DNA of 64,000 nt. Origin: Lentisphaeria bacterium. GTDB lineage: Bacteria; Verrucomicrobiota; Lentisphaeria; Victivallales; Victivallaceae. Below are positions 51,624 to 60,739 of this stretch, one piece after another. A program made the position numbers and the translations under genes. The DNA is taken from the NCBI GenBank assembly GCA_018265615.1, contig JABLYX010000001.1, forward strand, positions 1 through 64,000, read 5' to 3'. Below the pieces are notes generated by a model. The model was not told the DNA's origin. It saw nothing but the letters and a program-made list of their open reading frames with translations, and did not search any database. The stretch's first letter is position 1. Each line of letters opens with the position of its first letter.

Positions 51624-53129
51624 TCACTGCTCCGGCGGGAGGTATTTCGCGACCGTCCGCCGGTCGAGCTTCAGCTGTTCGGCGGCTTTGAGGCAGCTTC
51701 CGGCGCGACGGCGCACGACGCCGACATAGGTGCGCAGCAGCTCATCCGCGGTCAGGCTGCACCGCGAGAGGAGCTTCTCGAGCTCCGAGCCGCCGGCCGG
51801 TTCCGGATTCGGTGCATAGCTGCCCCGGATGACGAGGTTCCGGACGCACTGTTCAAGCTCGCGCACGTTGCCCGGCCACGGGTAATGTGCGCTGATATTG
51901 CGGGTGATCCACTCCATCGCTTCCGGGAGGAAGCGTCTGGCTTCGTCCGCCCCGAGCAGGCGCGCGGCGATGATATCCACGAACTTCTCGAGTTCGGCCG
52001 GTGAGCCGCCGGTCATATCGCGCAGCGGAACTGTGCGGATCACGTCGCTGCAGAGCCGGTAGTAGAGGTCGTGCCGGAAGCCGCCTTCGCGGCATGCTTC
52101 CGCGAGGTCGCGGTTTGTGGCGGCGATGATCTTGCCGGAGAATTCGCGTTCCGCGTTGTCGCCGAGTCGCTGGAAGCGACGGGTCTGGAGCACGCGCAGC
52201 AGCTTGACCTGCACTTCGGCGTTGATTTCCCCGATCTCGTCGAGCAGGACGGCGTCGGAAGGGTCGCATGCTTCGAGGTAGCCGACCCGGTCCGAAAGCG
52301 CGCCGGTATAGGCTCCCTTGCGATGTCCGAAAAGCTCGGACTCCAGCATGGTCTGCGGCAGGGCCGAGAGGTGGACCGGGCGGAAGCAGTCGGGGTAGGC
52401 CGTGCGGAAACTCCGGCTCCGCGCATTGAACGGGATGTACTGTGAGAGCGCGATCGCGCGCGCGACCAGTTCCTTGCCGGTTCCCGACTCTCCGGTGATG
52501 AGGGTGTTGATCTCCTGCATCCGGCTGTAGAGCGCGCGGTGATAGCGGTAGATGTCAACCGTAAAAAGGGACTGCCATATCTCCGCGCGCAGCTTTCCCG
52601 CCTCGAGCGTCCCGCCGATGATGAAGTCGAAAATATGATGGAACGCGCGGTGGATCTGGAAGTAGATCGCGAACGTCCGCTCCGGTTCATAGCTGCACTG
52701 CAGCCGCCGTCCCGGGCGGTTCAGGTAATGATCGAAGTCCGCAGCGAATTCATCGTAGCAGGCAAACCGTTTCTCATGCGGCGCTTCGAGCATCTGTGCG
52801 GTCATGGCCGCGCGATGCTTTTCAAACAGGTAATAGATGATGACCGGTTCGGCCACGTCGAGCGCTGATTTGTCAAGCTTTACGCCGGGAAGGTCGGCGC
52901 GTCGGCGCAGTTCGTCCGCCCAGTGGGCGGCGAGTTTGCCGAGTTCGGCGACATCCTCACGGGTGCCGCGCGTGCCGTCATGCATGTTCCAGACCCGCCG
53001 TTCCGGGGCAGGGGGGCGGCCGAGAATAATCTCCTCAAGCTCCAGCCGTTCCGGAGAAAAGGGGTTTGTGTAGTTGAGTTTTCCCAGCGCCCGCAGCAGC
53101 GGCGCCTCCTGCCCGGTGAAAAGCTTCAT
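51624..53129 (-). CDS. Sigma-54-dependent enhancer-binding transcriptional activator
   Basis: A 501-residue protein. The AAA+ domain (about residues 195-430) has Walker A GESGTGKE near 211, the sigma-54 contact loop GAYTGA near 271 (Tyr in place of Phe in GAFTGA), Walker B AVLLDEIGEI near 291 and the arginine-finger region RHDLYYRL. A Fis-type HTH closes the protein (LKAAEQLKLDRRTVAKYL). The N-terminal 195 residues are helical and match no response-receiver, GAF or PAS pattern I know. It is divergent from the VIT-VWA gene, and AGGAGG precedes its ATG. It almost surely drives the sigma-54 promoter at 53278. Confidence 0.9.
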   Translation of the reverse strand: MKLFTGQEAPLLRALGKLNYTNPFSPERLELEEIILGRPPAPERRVWNMHDGTRGTREDVAELGKLAAHWADELRRRADLPGVKLDKSALDVAEPVIIYYLFEKHRAAMTAQMLEAPHEKRFACYDEFAADFDHYLNRPGRRLQCSYEPERTFAIYFQIHRAFHHIFDFIIGGTLEAGKLRAEIWQSLFTVDIYRYHRALYSRMQEINTLITGESGTGKELVARAIALSQYIPFNARSRSFRTAYPDCFRPVHLSALPQTMLESELFGHRKGAYTGALSDRVGYLEACDPSDAVLLDEIGEINAEVQVKLLRVLQTRRFQRLGDNAEREFSGKIIAATNRDLAEACREGGFRHDLYYRLCSDVIRTVPLRDMTGGSPAELEKFVDIIAARLLGADEARRFLPEAMEWITRNISAHYPWPGNVRELEQCVRNLVIRGSYAPNPEPAGGSELEKLLSRCSLTADELLRTYVGVVRRRAGSCLKAAEQLKLDRRTVAKYLPPEQ

Positions 53130-53151
53130 TTCGCCTCCTGGTTTTTGTTAT

Positions 53152-53179
53152 ACTATATCTCCTGTACATAAAATGTCAA
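53152..53179 (-). promoter_or_regulatory. Promoter of the sigma-54 activator gene
   Basis: Minus strand TTGACA (53179-53174), 16-nt spacer, TATAGT (53157-53152). One CTGTACAT repeat lies between the two hexamers. Confidence 0.65.
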
Positions 53180-53196
53180 GTGCTGTACATGCAATG
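53162..53196 (+). repeat. Two 14-nt direct repeats, candidate enhancer sites
   Basis: CTGTACATnnAATG occurs at 53162-53175 and 53183-53196, 21 nt apart (two helical turns). Each copy contains the palindrome TGTACA. They lie about 85-115 bp upstream of the sigma-54 promoter, a normal enhancer distance. Confidence 0.65.
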
Positions 53197-53277
53197 CTTT
53201 TGCCGTTTGTTTTCGAAAGAATGGTTTTATTTTCTTAATTCATTGCAGGCAAATGAATTGAACCGCCCGTCGGAGGG

Positions 53278-53293
53278 TTGGCACGCATTTTGC
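53278..53293 (+). promoter_or_regulatory. rpoN-dependent: Sigma-54 (-24/-12) promoter
   Basis: TTGGCACG, four bases, TTGC (then T): an exact match to the consensus YTGGCACGnnnnTTGCW, with GG and GC ten bases apart. The start would fall near 53304, 35 nt ahead of the VIT-VWA ATG. Confidence 0.9.
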
Positions 53294-53338
53294 TTAATAA
53301 ATCAGCAGAAAACCCAACCCAACAGAAAGGCGGATGGT

Positions 53339-55390
53339 ATGAACAGAAGTTTTCGGAAATGGACCGGAATGCTTGCGGCATTCCTTATCACCGGCGCGAC
53401 GGCGATGGCCGCCGGAACGTTGACTCCAGTCAATTCGAACGCGCTGCCGGCGGAGATCCTGAGCCACGACGTGCACGTCGTCATCAACAACGGTTTCGCG
53501 ATGACCGAGGTGACCCAGCGGTTCCGGAATCCGAATGCGGAGACGGTCGAAGCAGTATATTCGTTTCCTGTCCCGAAATCCGCGAGCCTCTCGGAGACCG
53601 GCGTGCAGATCGGCGAGCGGACCATCAGCGGAGAGGTGATTGCGAAGGAGGAGGCCCGGCGGGTCTATGGCGAGGAGAAGGCGAGCGGAAACAGTGCCGC
53701 GCTCGCCGAAAAGCAGGAGTTTTTCGACTTCCGGTTTTCGGTCGCGAACCTGAGGCCGCAGGAGGAGGCGCTGATCCGCTTCGTCTACTACCAGCCGCTG
53801 CCGGTGGATACCGGTGTTGTGCGCTACGTCTATCCACTCGAAGAGGGGAACACGCGGGACGGGGCCGAGGCGGATTTCTGGAGCGGCAACAGCAGAGTCG
53901 CCTCGAAGGCCACGCTCAGGATGACGGTCCGGTCGGCGTGGCCGCTCACCGCGGTGCGCACCCCGAATCTGCGGCCGGCTGCGGAGAAACTCGACCTCGC
54001 GAACGGAACCGCGGAGCTGGAATATGAGCTCGGCGACGAACTCGGCAGGGACTTCGCCTTCTACTACCAACTGGCCGAACTGCCGGGGCGGCTGGAGGTC
54101 GTTCCGTACCGCGCCGCCGGAAAGCCGGGGACCTTCATGATGGTCCTGACTCCGGGGACTGACCTCGCAAGGCTTTCGAACGGAGCGGATTATATTTTTG
54201 TTCTCGATATCTCCGGCAGTATGCACGGCGAGAAGCTCCGCATGTTGACGGAAGGCGTGTCGCGCTGCATCGGGACGATGAACGCGAACGACCGCTTCCG
54301 GATCGTCGCCTTCAGCAGCGATGCAAAGGACCTGACCGGCGGCTGGATCTACGCCACGCCGGACAATGCCCGCACCTGGTGCCGGCGCGTCGCCGAACTC
54401 CGTGCGAACAATTCGACGAACCTGCATGCGGCGCTCCGTACTGCGCTCGACGGCATCGACGCGGACCGTGTGACCAGCATCGTGCTGGTGACCGACGGCG
54501 TCGCGAACACCGGGGAGGTCAGGCCGCAGCAGTTCGCGAAGCTGATGCGGGAAAAGGATATCCGCGTCTTCGGATTCCTGATGGGCAACAGTGCGAACTG
54601 GCCGCTCATGCGGACGATCTGCGACGCCTCCGGCGGTTTCTACTCCGGCGTTTCGAATTCCGACGACATCATCGGCCAAATCGCGCTTGCAAAAGAGAAG
54701 ATCGCGTATGAGGCGATGCACGATGTGAAACTCTCGATCTCCGGCGTGAAGACGTTCGATGTAAACCGTGGCGAAGCGAAGAAGCTCTATCGCGGCCAGC
54801 AGCTTGTGGTTTTCGGGCGCTACGCTGCCGGCGGTGAGGCGGAAGTCGTTATGAAAACGACGATTTCCGGAAGGAAGGAGACCTACCGCTGCCGCGTCCG
54901 GCTGCCGGAGACGGCGCTCGAAAATCCCGAACTCGAACGGCTCTGGGCGCTCGACCGGATCGAGCTCTTCGAGGATCTCCGGAATTCCGGAGACATGCCC
55001 GCCGAAGAAACCGCTTCGCTGGTCCGGCAGCTCGGCGTCGACTACCAGCTCGTGACGGATGAAACATCGATGGTGGTCCTTTCGGACGATGCGTTCCGCA
55101 AATACGGAATCGAGCGGCGGAACGCGGCACGCACCGCCGCCGAACACCGGGCTCAGAGCGCCCGCGCGGCGCAGCCCGTGAAGAATTACCGCGCCGACGT
55201 CCCGCTTGACGCGGCGTCCGCCCCGGCCGAAAGCACCGCCGTATCCCCGGTTCCGCGCGGCGGGGAGCAGAACCGGCTCTTCGAGCTGCCGGCCCCGAAG
55301 CTCGGCGGCGGCGCGTTTTCGCCGATGGCCGTGGTTGTGGCGCTTGCGCTCGGGCTCGCCGGGTGCGTCGCGATCCAGGGCAGGAAGTAA
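53339..55390 (+). CDS. VIT-VWA surface protein with GlyGly-CTERM-like tail
   Basis: A 683-residue protein. Signal peptide (about residues 1-26); VIT domain (about 35-160: VHVVINNGFAMTEVTQRFRN, EAVYSFPVPKSASL); VWA domain (about 280-450) with MIDAS FVLDISGSM near 288 and LVTDGVANTG; a 200-residue beta domain; and a disordered Ala/Pro segment. The end is a sorting-type tail: GGGAFSP, a hydrophobic helix (about 662-678), then basic GRK. This layout parallels sortase-target VIT-VWA proteins, but the tail suits rhombosortase. The next gene is such a protease, 20 bp on. Confidence 0.88.
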   Translation: MNRSFRKWTGMLAAFLITGATAMAAGTLTPVNSNALPAEILSHDVHVVINNGFAMTEVTQRFRNPNAETVEAVYSFPVPKSASLSETGVQIGERTISGEVIAKEEARRVYGEEKASGNSAALAEKQEFFDFRFSVANLRPQEEALIRFVYYQPLPVDTGVVRYVYPLEEGNTRDGAEADFWSGNSRVASKATLRMTVRSAWPLTAVRTPNLRPAAEKLDLANGTAELEYELGDELGRDFAFYYQLAELPGRLEVVPYRAAGKPGTFMMVLTPGTDLARLSNGADYIFVLDISGSMHGEKLRMLTEGVSRCIGTMNANDRFRIVAFSSDAKDLTGGWIYATPDNARTWCRRVAELRANNSTNLHAALRTALDGIDADRVTSIVLVTDGVANTGEVRPQQFAKLMREKDIRVFGFLMGNSANWPLMRTICDASGGFYSGVSNSDDIIGQIALAKEKIAYEAMHDVKLSISGVKTFDVNRGEAKKLYRGQQLVVFGRYAAGGEAEVVMKTTISGRKETYRCRVRLPETALENPELERLWALDRIELFEDLRNSGDMPAEETASLVRQLGVDYQLVTDETSMVVLSDDAFRKYGIERRNAARTAAEHRAQSARAAQPVKNYRADVPLDAASAPAESTAVSPVPRGGEQNRLFELPAPKLGGGAFSPMAVVVALALGLAGCVAIQGRK

Positions 55391-55410
55391 TAACAGGAAA
55401 GGGGCACACC

Positions 55411-56391
55411 ATGCATATGCCGAAACTGAAGTCGATGATCGAACCGGCCGCGGCGGCGGCGTTCCTCGCCCTGCCTCCGTACGGACTGGCCGCGCACTGG
55501 TACGGCGCGGCGCTGATGGCGGTGACGGCTCTGCCCGCCTGCGGCATGGCGCTGCTGCTGACCCGCTTCGGACGCCGGGAGCTGACGCCGGTGCGGCGCG
55601 CTCTCCCGGTGGCGGCGGGATGGATCGCGCTCCTCCTCGTGAATCGCTGCCTTGCCGGCGCCGGGACGATCTGGAGTTCGCTGTTCCTGACGCTTTCGCC
55701 GCTCGCTGTGGCGCTGACCGTCATGCCGGGGAGCTATTTTCTGATCTACAGCCTGGAGCGCGCCCGGGAGACGCGCTTCGAAGGGCTGAACCGCATTGTA
55801 AACCATGCGGCGCTTCCGCTCGGCGCCGTCGCGCTGATGGCGCTCGCGGCGCTGTTTCCGCAGGTCGGCGGCGAACTGATGCTCCGTCCGGATTCGGGGC
55901 TGTTTCCGGGCGGATGGCGGCTGTTGTCGTGCCACTTTGTCCACTTCGGATGGGAACATTTTTTCTGGGATTCCGCCGTGCTTTTCGCGGCCGGGACCAT
56001 GTTGGTCGGCTGCCGCGGCAGGCTTTTCTTCAGCCGGCTGCTCCTCGCGGCGGCGTTCTGGGTCGGGCTCGCGGTGGCGCTGACCGCGACGCGGTATTCG
56101 CTTTACTGCGGCTCTTCCGGGCTCGGGACGGCCTGCGTCGCGGCGCTGGCTGTTCACTTCATCCGTTCGGGCGGAGGTGTGCTGCGGGGCGTCTCGTCCG
56201 CGGTGCTCACCGGAATCGTATGCAAGGCCGGATTCGAAATGGTGTCCGGGCAGCCGCTCTTCGTTTCCGGCAGCGAGTTTGAACCCGTTGCCGTCGCGCA
56301 TCTTGCCGGCGCACTGACCGGCTCGTGGCTCGCCCTGCCGCGTCACAGACTCCGTGTGTTGCGCGGCCGCCTGCTCCGGCACTGTGCCTGA
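55411..56391 (+). CDS. Rhombosortase-like rhomboid-family intramembrane protease
   Basis: A 326-residue membrane protein with about eight helices. Rhomboid core: LLSCHFVHFGWEHFFWDSAVL (about residues 170-190, His motif), YCGSSGLGTACVAAL with GxSG-type catalytic Ser (about 235) and VAHLAGALTGSW with the partner His (about 296). Rhombosortases cleave GlyGly-CTERM tails and attach the exported protein to the envelope. Position right behind a protein with such a tail supports dedicated pairing. The N-terminal 100 residues, with four helices, are extra relative to the minimal family. GGAAAGGGG precedes the ATG. Confidence 0.85.
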   Translation: MHMPKLKSMIEPAAAAAFLALPPYGLAAHWYGAALMAVTALPACGMALLLTRFGRRELTPVRRALPVAAGWIALLLVNRCLAGAGTIWSSLFLTLSPLAVALTVMPGSYFLIYSLERARETRFEGLNRIVNHAALPLGAVALMALAALFPQVGGELMLRPDSGLFPGGWRLLSCHFVHFGWEHFFWDSAVLFAAGTMLVGCRGRLFFSRLLLAAAFWVGLAVALTATRYSLYCGSSGLGTACVAALAVHFIRSGGGVLRGVSSAVLTGIVCKAGFEMVSGQPLFVSGSEFEPVAVAHLAGALTGSWLALPRHRLRVLRGRLLRHCA

Positions 56392-56489
56392 ACGAAAATC
56401 TTATAATGTGGAAATATGGGGGAAATACTGCGTCGGGATATTGAAAAATCGGGATCCTATGGTATATTGATTGATAATTTTTATCAATT

Positions 56490-58736
56490 ATGCCGAAGAG
56501 GATTTTTCGCAGCAATATGAATTTCAATGACGGCGCATGGCGCAATGAAGTGAATGTAAGGGATTTCATTCAGAATAACTATACCCCGTATGACGGCTGC
56601 CGCGATTTTCTCGCGGCTCCGACCGGACGGACGCTCCGGCTCTGGGAGATGCTCTCCGGGCGGATGGTGCTCGAGCGGCAGCGCAACGGGGTCTACGACA
56701 TCGACGAAAAGACGATTTCGACCATCACCTCGCATGAGGCCGGCTACATCGATCGCGAGCTCGAGACGATCGTCGGGCTTCAGACCGATGAGCCTCTGAA
56801 GCGGGCGATCATGCCGTTCGGCGGCATCCGGCTGATCCACACGGAGCTCGAGGCGTACGGCCGGAAGATGGATCCGACCGTCGAGCATGTCTTCCAATAC
56901 CGCAAAACCCACAACGACGGCGTTTTCGACGTCTACACCGAGGAGATGAAGAAGGCGCGCCATGCGGCGGTAATCACCGGGCTCCCCGACGCCTACGGCC
57001 GCGGCCGGATCATCGGCGACTACCGCCGGGTGCCGCTCTACGGCGTCGATTTCCTCATCGGGGAGAAGAACCGTGCGAAATGCGAGATGGTCTTCGACGT
57101 GATGGATTCCCGCCTGATCCGCAAGCGCGAGGAGATCGCCGAGCAGATCAGGGCGCTCGGGGAGCTCAAGGAGATGGCGCGGAAGTACGGGTTCGACATC
57201 TCCCGCCCGGCGGAGGATACGAAAGAGGCAATTCAATGGCTCTATTTCGCGTATCTCGCGGCGGTCAAGGAGCAGAACGGCGCGGCGATGTCGATCGGCC
57301 GCATCTCGACCTTCCTCGACTGCTATGCGGAGCGCGATCTTGCGGACGGGAGATACACCGAGGAGGAGATCCAGGAGTTCGTCGACCACTTCATCATGAA
57401 GCTGCGGATCGTGCGCTTTCTGCGCACCCCCGCCTATGACGAGCTGTTCAGCGGCGACCCGACCTGGGTGACCGAGTCGGTCGGCGGGATGTCGCTCGAC
57501 GGGCGGCACATGGTCACGAAGATGAGCTACCGCTTCCTGCACACGCTCGTGAATCTCGGCCCGGCGCCTGAACCGAATCTCACCGTGCTCTGGAGCGTGC
57601 GCCTGCCGGAGAATTTCAAGAAATTCTGCGCGGATATCTCGATCCGGACTTCGTCGGTGCAGTATGAGAACGACGACCTCATGCGGGTCAAGTTCGGCGA
57701 CGACTACGGCATCGCCTGCTGTGTCTCCGCGATGCGGATCGGCAAGCAGATGCAGTTCTTCGGCGCTCGCTGCAACCTCGCGAAGGCGCTGCTCTACGCA
57801 ATCAACGGCGGCCGCGACGTGAAGTGCAGCAATGAGCAGATCGGGCCGGCGATCCCGTTCCTCGGCGGCGGCGAATATCTCAACTACGACGAGGTCAAAC
57901 GGAATTTCGAGGAGATCACCGACTGGCTCGCGAAGCTCTATATCGACACGCTGAACATCATTCACTACATGCACGACAAATATTGCTACGAGCGGATCGA
58001 AATGGCTCTGCACGATGAGGACATCGTCCGCACGATGGCCGGCGGGATCGCGGGGCTCTCGGTGCTGGCGGACAGTTTCTCGGCGATCAGGTACGCGAAG
58101 GTCCGGCCGGTTCTGAATGAGGCCGGGCTGGTCTGCGACTTCATTACCGAAGGCGACTTCCCGAAGTTCGGCAACAACGACGACCGGGTCGACTCGATCG
58201 CGGTGGAGATTGTGAAGTCGTTCGAGCAGAAACTCGCGCGCCATAAGACCTACCGGCATTCAAAGCCGACGATGTCGATCCTGACGATCACAAGCAACGT
58301 GATGTACGGCAAGAAGACCGCCTCCACGCCGGACGGGCGCAAGGCGGGCGAGCCGTTCGCTCCGGGTGCGAACCCGATGCACGGCCGCGATGTGAACGGC
58401 GCGGTCGCGTCGCTGAAGTCGGTTGCGAAGCTGCCGTACGACTACGCGGAGGACGGCATCAGCTACACCTTCTCGATCGTGCCGGATTCACTCGGCAAAA
58501 CCCCGGCGGAGAAGCAGGCGAACCTGATCTCTCTGCTCGACGGCTATTTCGCGGAGCGCGGACACCACCTGAATGTGAACGTGCTGCAGCGCGAAATGCT
58601 GCTCGACGCGATGGAGCATCCGGAGAAGTATCCGCAGCTCACGATCCGCGTTTCCGGCTACGCCGTGAATTTCATCCGCCTGACCCGCGAGCAGCAGCTC
58701 GACGTGGTCAACCGGACCTTCCACAGCCGGTTCTGA
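56490..58736 (+). CDS. pflB: Pyruvate formate-lyase
   Basis: A 748-residue glycyl radical enzyme splitting pyruvate with CoA into acetyl-CoA and formate under anoxia. The active-site pair lies in GIACCVSAMRIG (Cys-Cys near residues 410-411), the hallmark of true PFL. The radical Gly is in IRVSGYAVNF (about 723). The typical start NFNDGAWRNEVNVRDFIQ is present. It is followed 4 bp later by its activase. A TTGATA-rich stretch upstream holds no clear promoter. Confidence 0.96.
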   Translation: MPKRIFRSNMNFNDGAWRNEVNVRDFIQNNYTPYDGCRDFLAAPTGRTLRLWEMLSGRMVLERQRNGVYDIDEKTISTITSHEAGYIDRELETIVGLQTDEPLKRAIMPFGGIRLIHTELEAYGRKMDPTVEHVFQYRKTHNDGVFDVYTEEMKKARHAAVITGLPDAYGRGRIIGDYRRVPLYGVDFLIGEKNRAKCEMVFDVMDSRLIRKREEIAEQIRALGELKEMARKYGFDISRPAEDTKEAIQWLYFAYLAAVKEQNGAAMSIGRISTFLDCYAERDLADGRYTEEEIQEFVDHFIMKLRIVRFLRTPAYDELFSGDPTWVTESVGGMSLDGRHMVTKMSYRFLHTLVNLGPAPEPNLTVLWSVRLPENFKKFCADISIRTSSVQYENDDLMRVKFGDDYGIACCVSAMRIGKQMQFFGARCNLAKALLYAINGGRDVKCSNEQIGPAIPFLGGGEYLNYDEVKRNFEEITDWLAKLYIDTLNIIHYMHDKYCYERIEMALHDEDIVRTMAGGIAGLSVLADSFSAIRYAKVRPVLNEAGLVCDFITEGDFPKFGNNDDRVDSIAVEIVKSFEQKLARHKTYRHSKPTMSILTITSNVMYGKKTASTPDGRKAGEPFAPGANPMHGRDVNGAVASLKSVAKLPYDYAEDGISYTFSIVPDSLGKTPAEKQANLISLLDGYFAERGHHLNVNVLQREMLLDAMEHPEKYPQLTIRVSGYAVNFIRLTREQQLDVVNRTFHSRF

Positions 58737-58740
58737 CGCG

Positions 58741-59475
58741 ATGGCGCGGGCGGTCTCCGGCAGGATCCATTCAGTCGAGAGCTTCGGCACGCTGGACGGG
58801 CCCGGAGTGCGGTTCGTGGTGTTCCTGCAGGGGTGTCCGCTGCGCTGTCTCTACTGCCACAACCCGGACACCTGGGCAGTGGGGGGAGGGCGCGAGATCG
58901 CCGTTTCCGAGTTGATGCGGCAGATCGAATCGTGCCGGAATTTCATCCGCTCCGGCGGCGTGACGCTCTCCGGCGGCGAACCGCTCGCGCAGCCGGAGTT
59001 CGCGCGCGAACTGCTGGCGCGCTGCCGCGAAGCGGAGCTCCACACCGCTCTCGATACGGCGGGATCGTATCCGCTTGAGCACTCGCGCGGCGTGATCGAT
59101 GCGGCGGACCTGCTGCTGCTCGACATCAAGGCGCTCGATCCGGCGCTTTGCCGCAGTCTGACCGGCATGGACAACGCAAATGCACTTGCGACGCTCGATC
59201 ACTGCGAAGAGAGCGGCAAGCCGGTCTGGATCCGGCATGTGCTCGTTCCCGGCCTGACGCTTGAACGTTCCCGGCTCGAAGCGCTTGCCGCTTATCTTGC
59301 ATCGTTCCGCTGCATCGAACGCATCGATCTGCTGCCGTTTCACCGCATGGCGGAATTCAAATGGAAGGAGCTCGGGTTGGAGGATCGGCTTGCGGGCGTG
59401 CCCGAGCCCTCCGCCGCCGAAGCGAAAAAAGCCGCGGAGGTTTTCTCCTCGGCCGGGTTGTCTGTCACAATGTGA
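58741..59475 (+). CDS. pflA: Pyruvate formate-lyase activating enzyme
   Basis: A 244-residue radical SAM enzyme. VVFLQGCPLRCLYCHNPDTW holds the CX3CX2C cluster; GVTLSGGEPLAQPEF is the SAM loop; LLLLDIKALDP and LLPFHRMAEFKWKELG complete the family pattern. It abstracts hydrogen from the PFL glycine. Directly coupled to pflB. The 217 bp after it contain no gene, only the promoter of the next regulator. Confidence 0.95.
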   Translation: MARAVSGRIHSVESFGTLDGPGVRFVVFLQGCPLRCLYCHNPDTWAVGGGREIAVSELMRQIESCRNFIRSGGVTLSGGEPLAQPEFARELLARCREAELHTALDTAGSYPLEHSRGVIDAADLLLLDIKALDPALCRSLTGMDNANALATLDHCEESGKPVWIRHVLVPGLTLERSRLEALAAYLASFRCIERIDLLPFHRMAEFKWKELGLEDRLAGVPEPSAAEAKKAAEVFSSAGLSVTM

Positions 59476-59617
59476 TTTTGAACCTCTGCGGCACGTGTGA
59501 ATTTCCGGTTGCGGAAGCTCTTTTCTTTATGGCGATACTCTGCGTTGCGCATCATGATTTTGAGATAAACCAATCGTACACAATGTAACAATAATGTAAA
59601 TATCACATTGCCATTCC

Positions 59618-59646
59618 TTGCATGGTGAATGGATTTGAGCCATAAT
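59618..59646 (+). promoter_or_regulatory. Promoter for the second LacI regulator
   Basis: TTGCAT (59618-59623), 17-nt spacer, CATAAT (59641-59646). Confidence 0.5.
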
Positions 59647-59692
59647 ATCAGGTAAGATTATGGAACAGAGTTGAAGTGAAAGGTCTGCTGCA

Positions 59693-60715
59693 ATGGATAT
59701 TACGGTTCGCCGGATAGCGGAGCATACCGGATTGAGTACGGCAACGATTTCCCGGATTCTGAACGGAAAGGGTGCTCATAAACCGGAAACAATTGCACGG
59801 GTGAGACGTGTGGTCAGTACGCTTTCCACCCGCGGCGTGGTCGGCATGGACCGGGAGTGTGTCGGTATCGTGCTGTTGGCGTATCCGCGTTTTCTGTGTG
59901 AGGAGTACACTTCTTCGATGCTTTCGGCGATGATCGAAGCTTTGAACGGCGAGGGCATGCTGGCCCAGATTATCCCGGTCAACGGTGCGCCGCTGATGCT
60001 TGAGGACGCCGAGCTTCTGGTGGATAAGTTTAATTTGCGCGGCATGCTGGTGCAGGAACTCGGCTGTCTCGACCGGGCGACCGGACCGCTGGGCAAACTG
60101 CCGGTGCCGGTAGTGCGGGTCGGAGATGTGCGCGACGGAGACTGCCGCAATATCGTGTACTGTGACAACCGGCAGCTCGGAGCCAATGCGGCGGCTTATC
60201 TGTGGAACCTCGGGTTTCGGGATTTCGGCGTGGTATACAGCGGGAACGGCGATTACGGGCAGGAGCGGCGCATGACCGGCTTCGTTGAACAGATCCGGCG
60301 ATTCGGCGGCGACGCGGATCGCATCTGGCTCAACCCGGTTCCTCATACTTCGCTTGAAAGCGCAATCACCTCTTATGTGGATTTTATGAAGCTCGATTCC
60401 CGCCCCGGCGCCCTCTTTTTCGCGCTGGGCGGCCTGACGCGGATGTTTCTGGTTCAGGCCCGGCGCGGAAAGACGGCGGTTCCGCAGGAGCTGTTCATCC
60501 TGGCTGTCGAGGATGCCGGGGAGTTCTCCGATGCGGAACTCCCGATCGCCACGATTTCATTTCCGACCCGGGAGCTCGGCAGTTCCGCTGCATCGATGCT
60601 GGCCGATCTGATACGGAACGGGGGGCGTTCCTCTGTGCCGGAGCGCCGTGTCAATTGCGACTCGCAGATCCGGGTGGGACCAGCCTGCCTGATGGCGGGC
60701 AAAACCGGTAACTGA
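59693..60715 (+). CDS. LacI family transcriptional regulator
   Basis: A 340-residue protein with HTH ITVRRIAEHTGLSTATISRILNG at the start and a sugar-binding effector domain (VGIVLLAYPRF, FGVVYSGNGDYGQERRMTGF). It leads a run with an H-X9-DG prepilin, an NPCBM protein and a BNR-propeller protein. The same LacI-prepilin-glycan enzyme order is seen at 21-26 kb. It probably represses this downstream set. Confidence 0.88.
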   Translation: MDITVRRIAEHTGLSTATISRILNGKGAHKPETIARVRRVVSTLSTRGVVGMDRECVGIVLLAYPRFLCEEYTSSMLSAMIEALNGEGMLAQIIPVNGAPLMLEDAELLVDKFNLRGMLVQELGCLDRATGPLGKLPVPVVRVGDVRDGDCRNIVYCDNRQLGANAAAYLWNLGFRDFGVVYSGNGDYGQERRMTGFVEQIRRFGGDADRIWLNPVPHTSLESAITSYVDFMKLDSRPGALFFALGGLTRMFLVQARRGKTAVPQELFILAVEDAGEFSDAELPIATISFPTRELGSSAASMLADLIRNGGRSSVPERRVNCDSQIRVGPACLMAGKTGN

Positions 60716-60739
60716 CACTGCAAACAACGGGAGGCGGAA

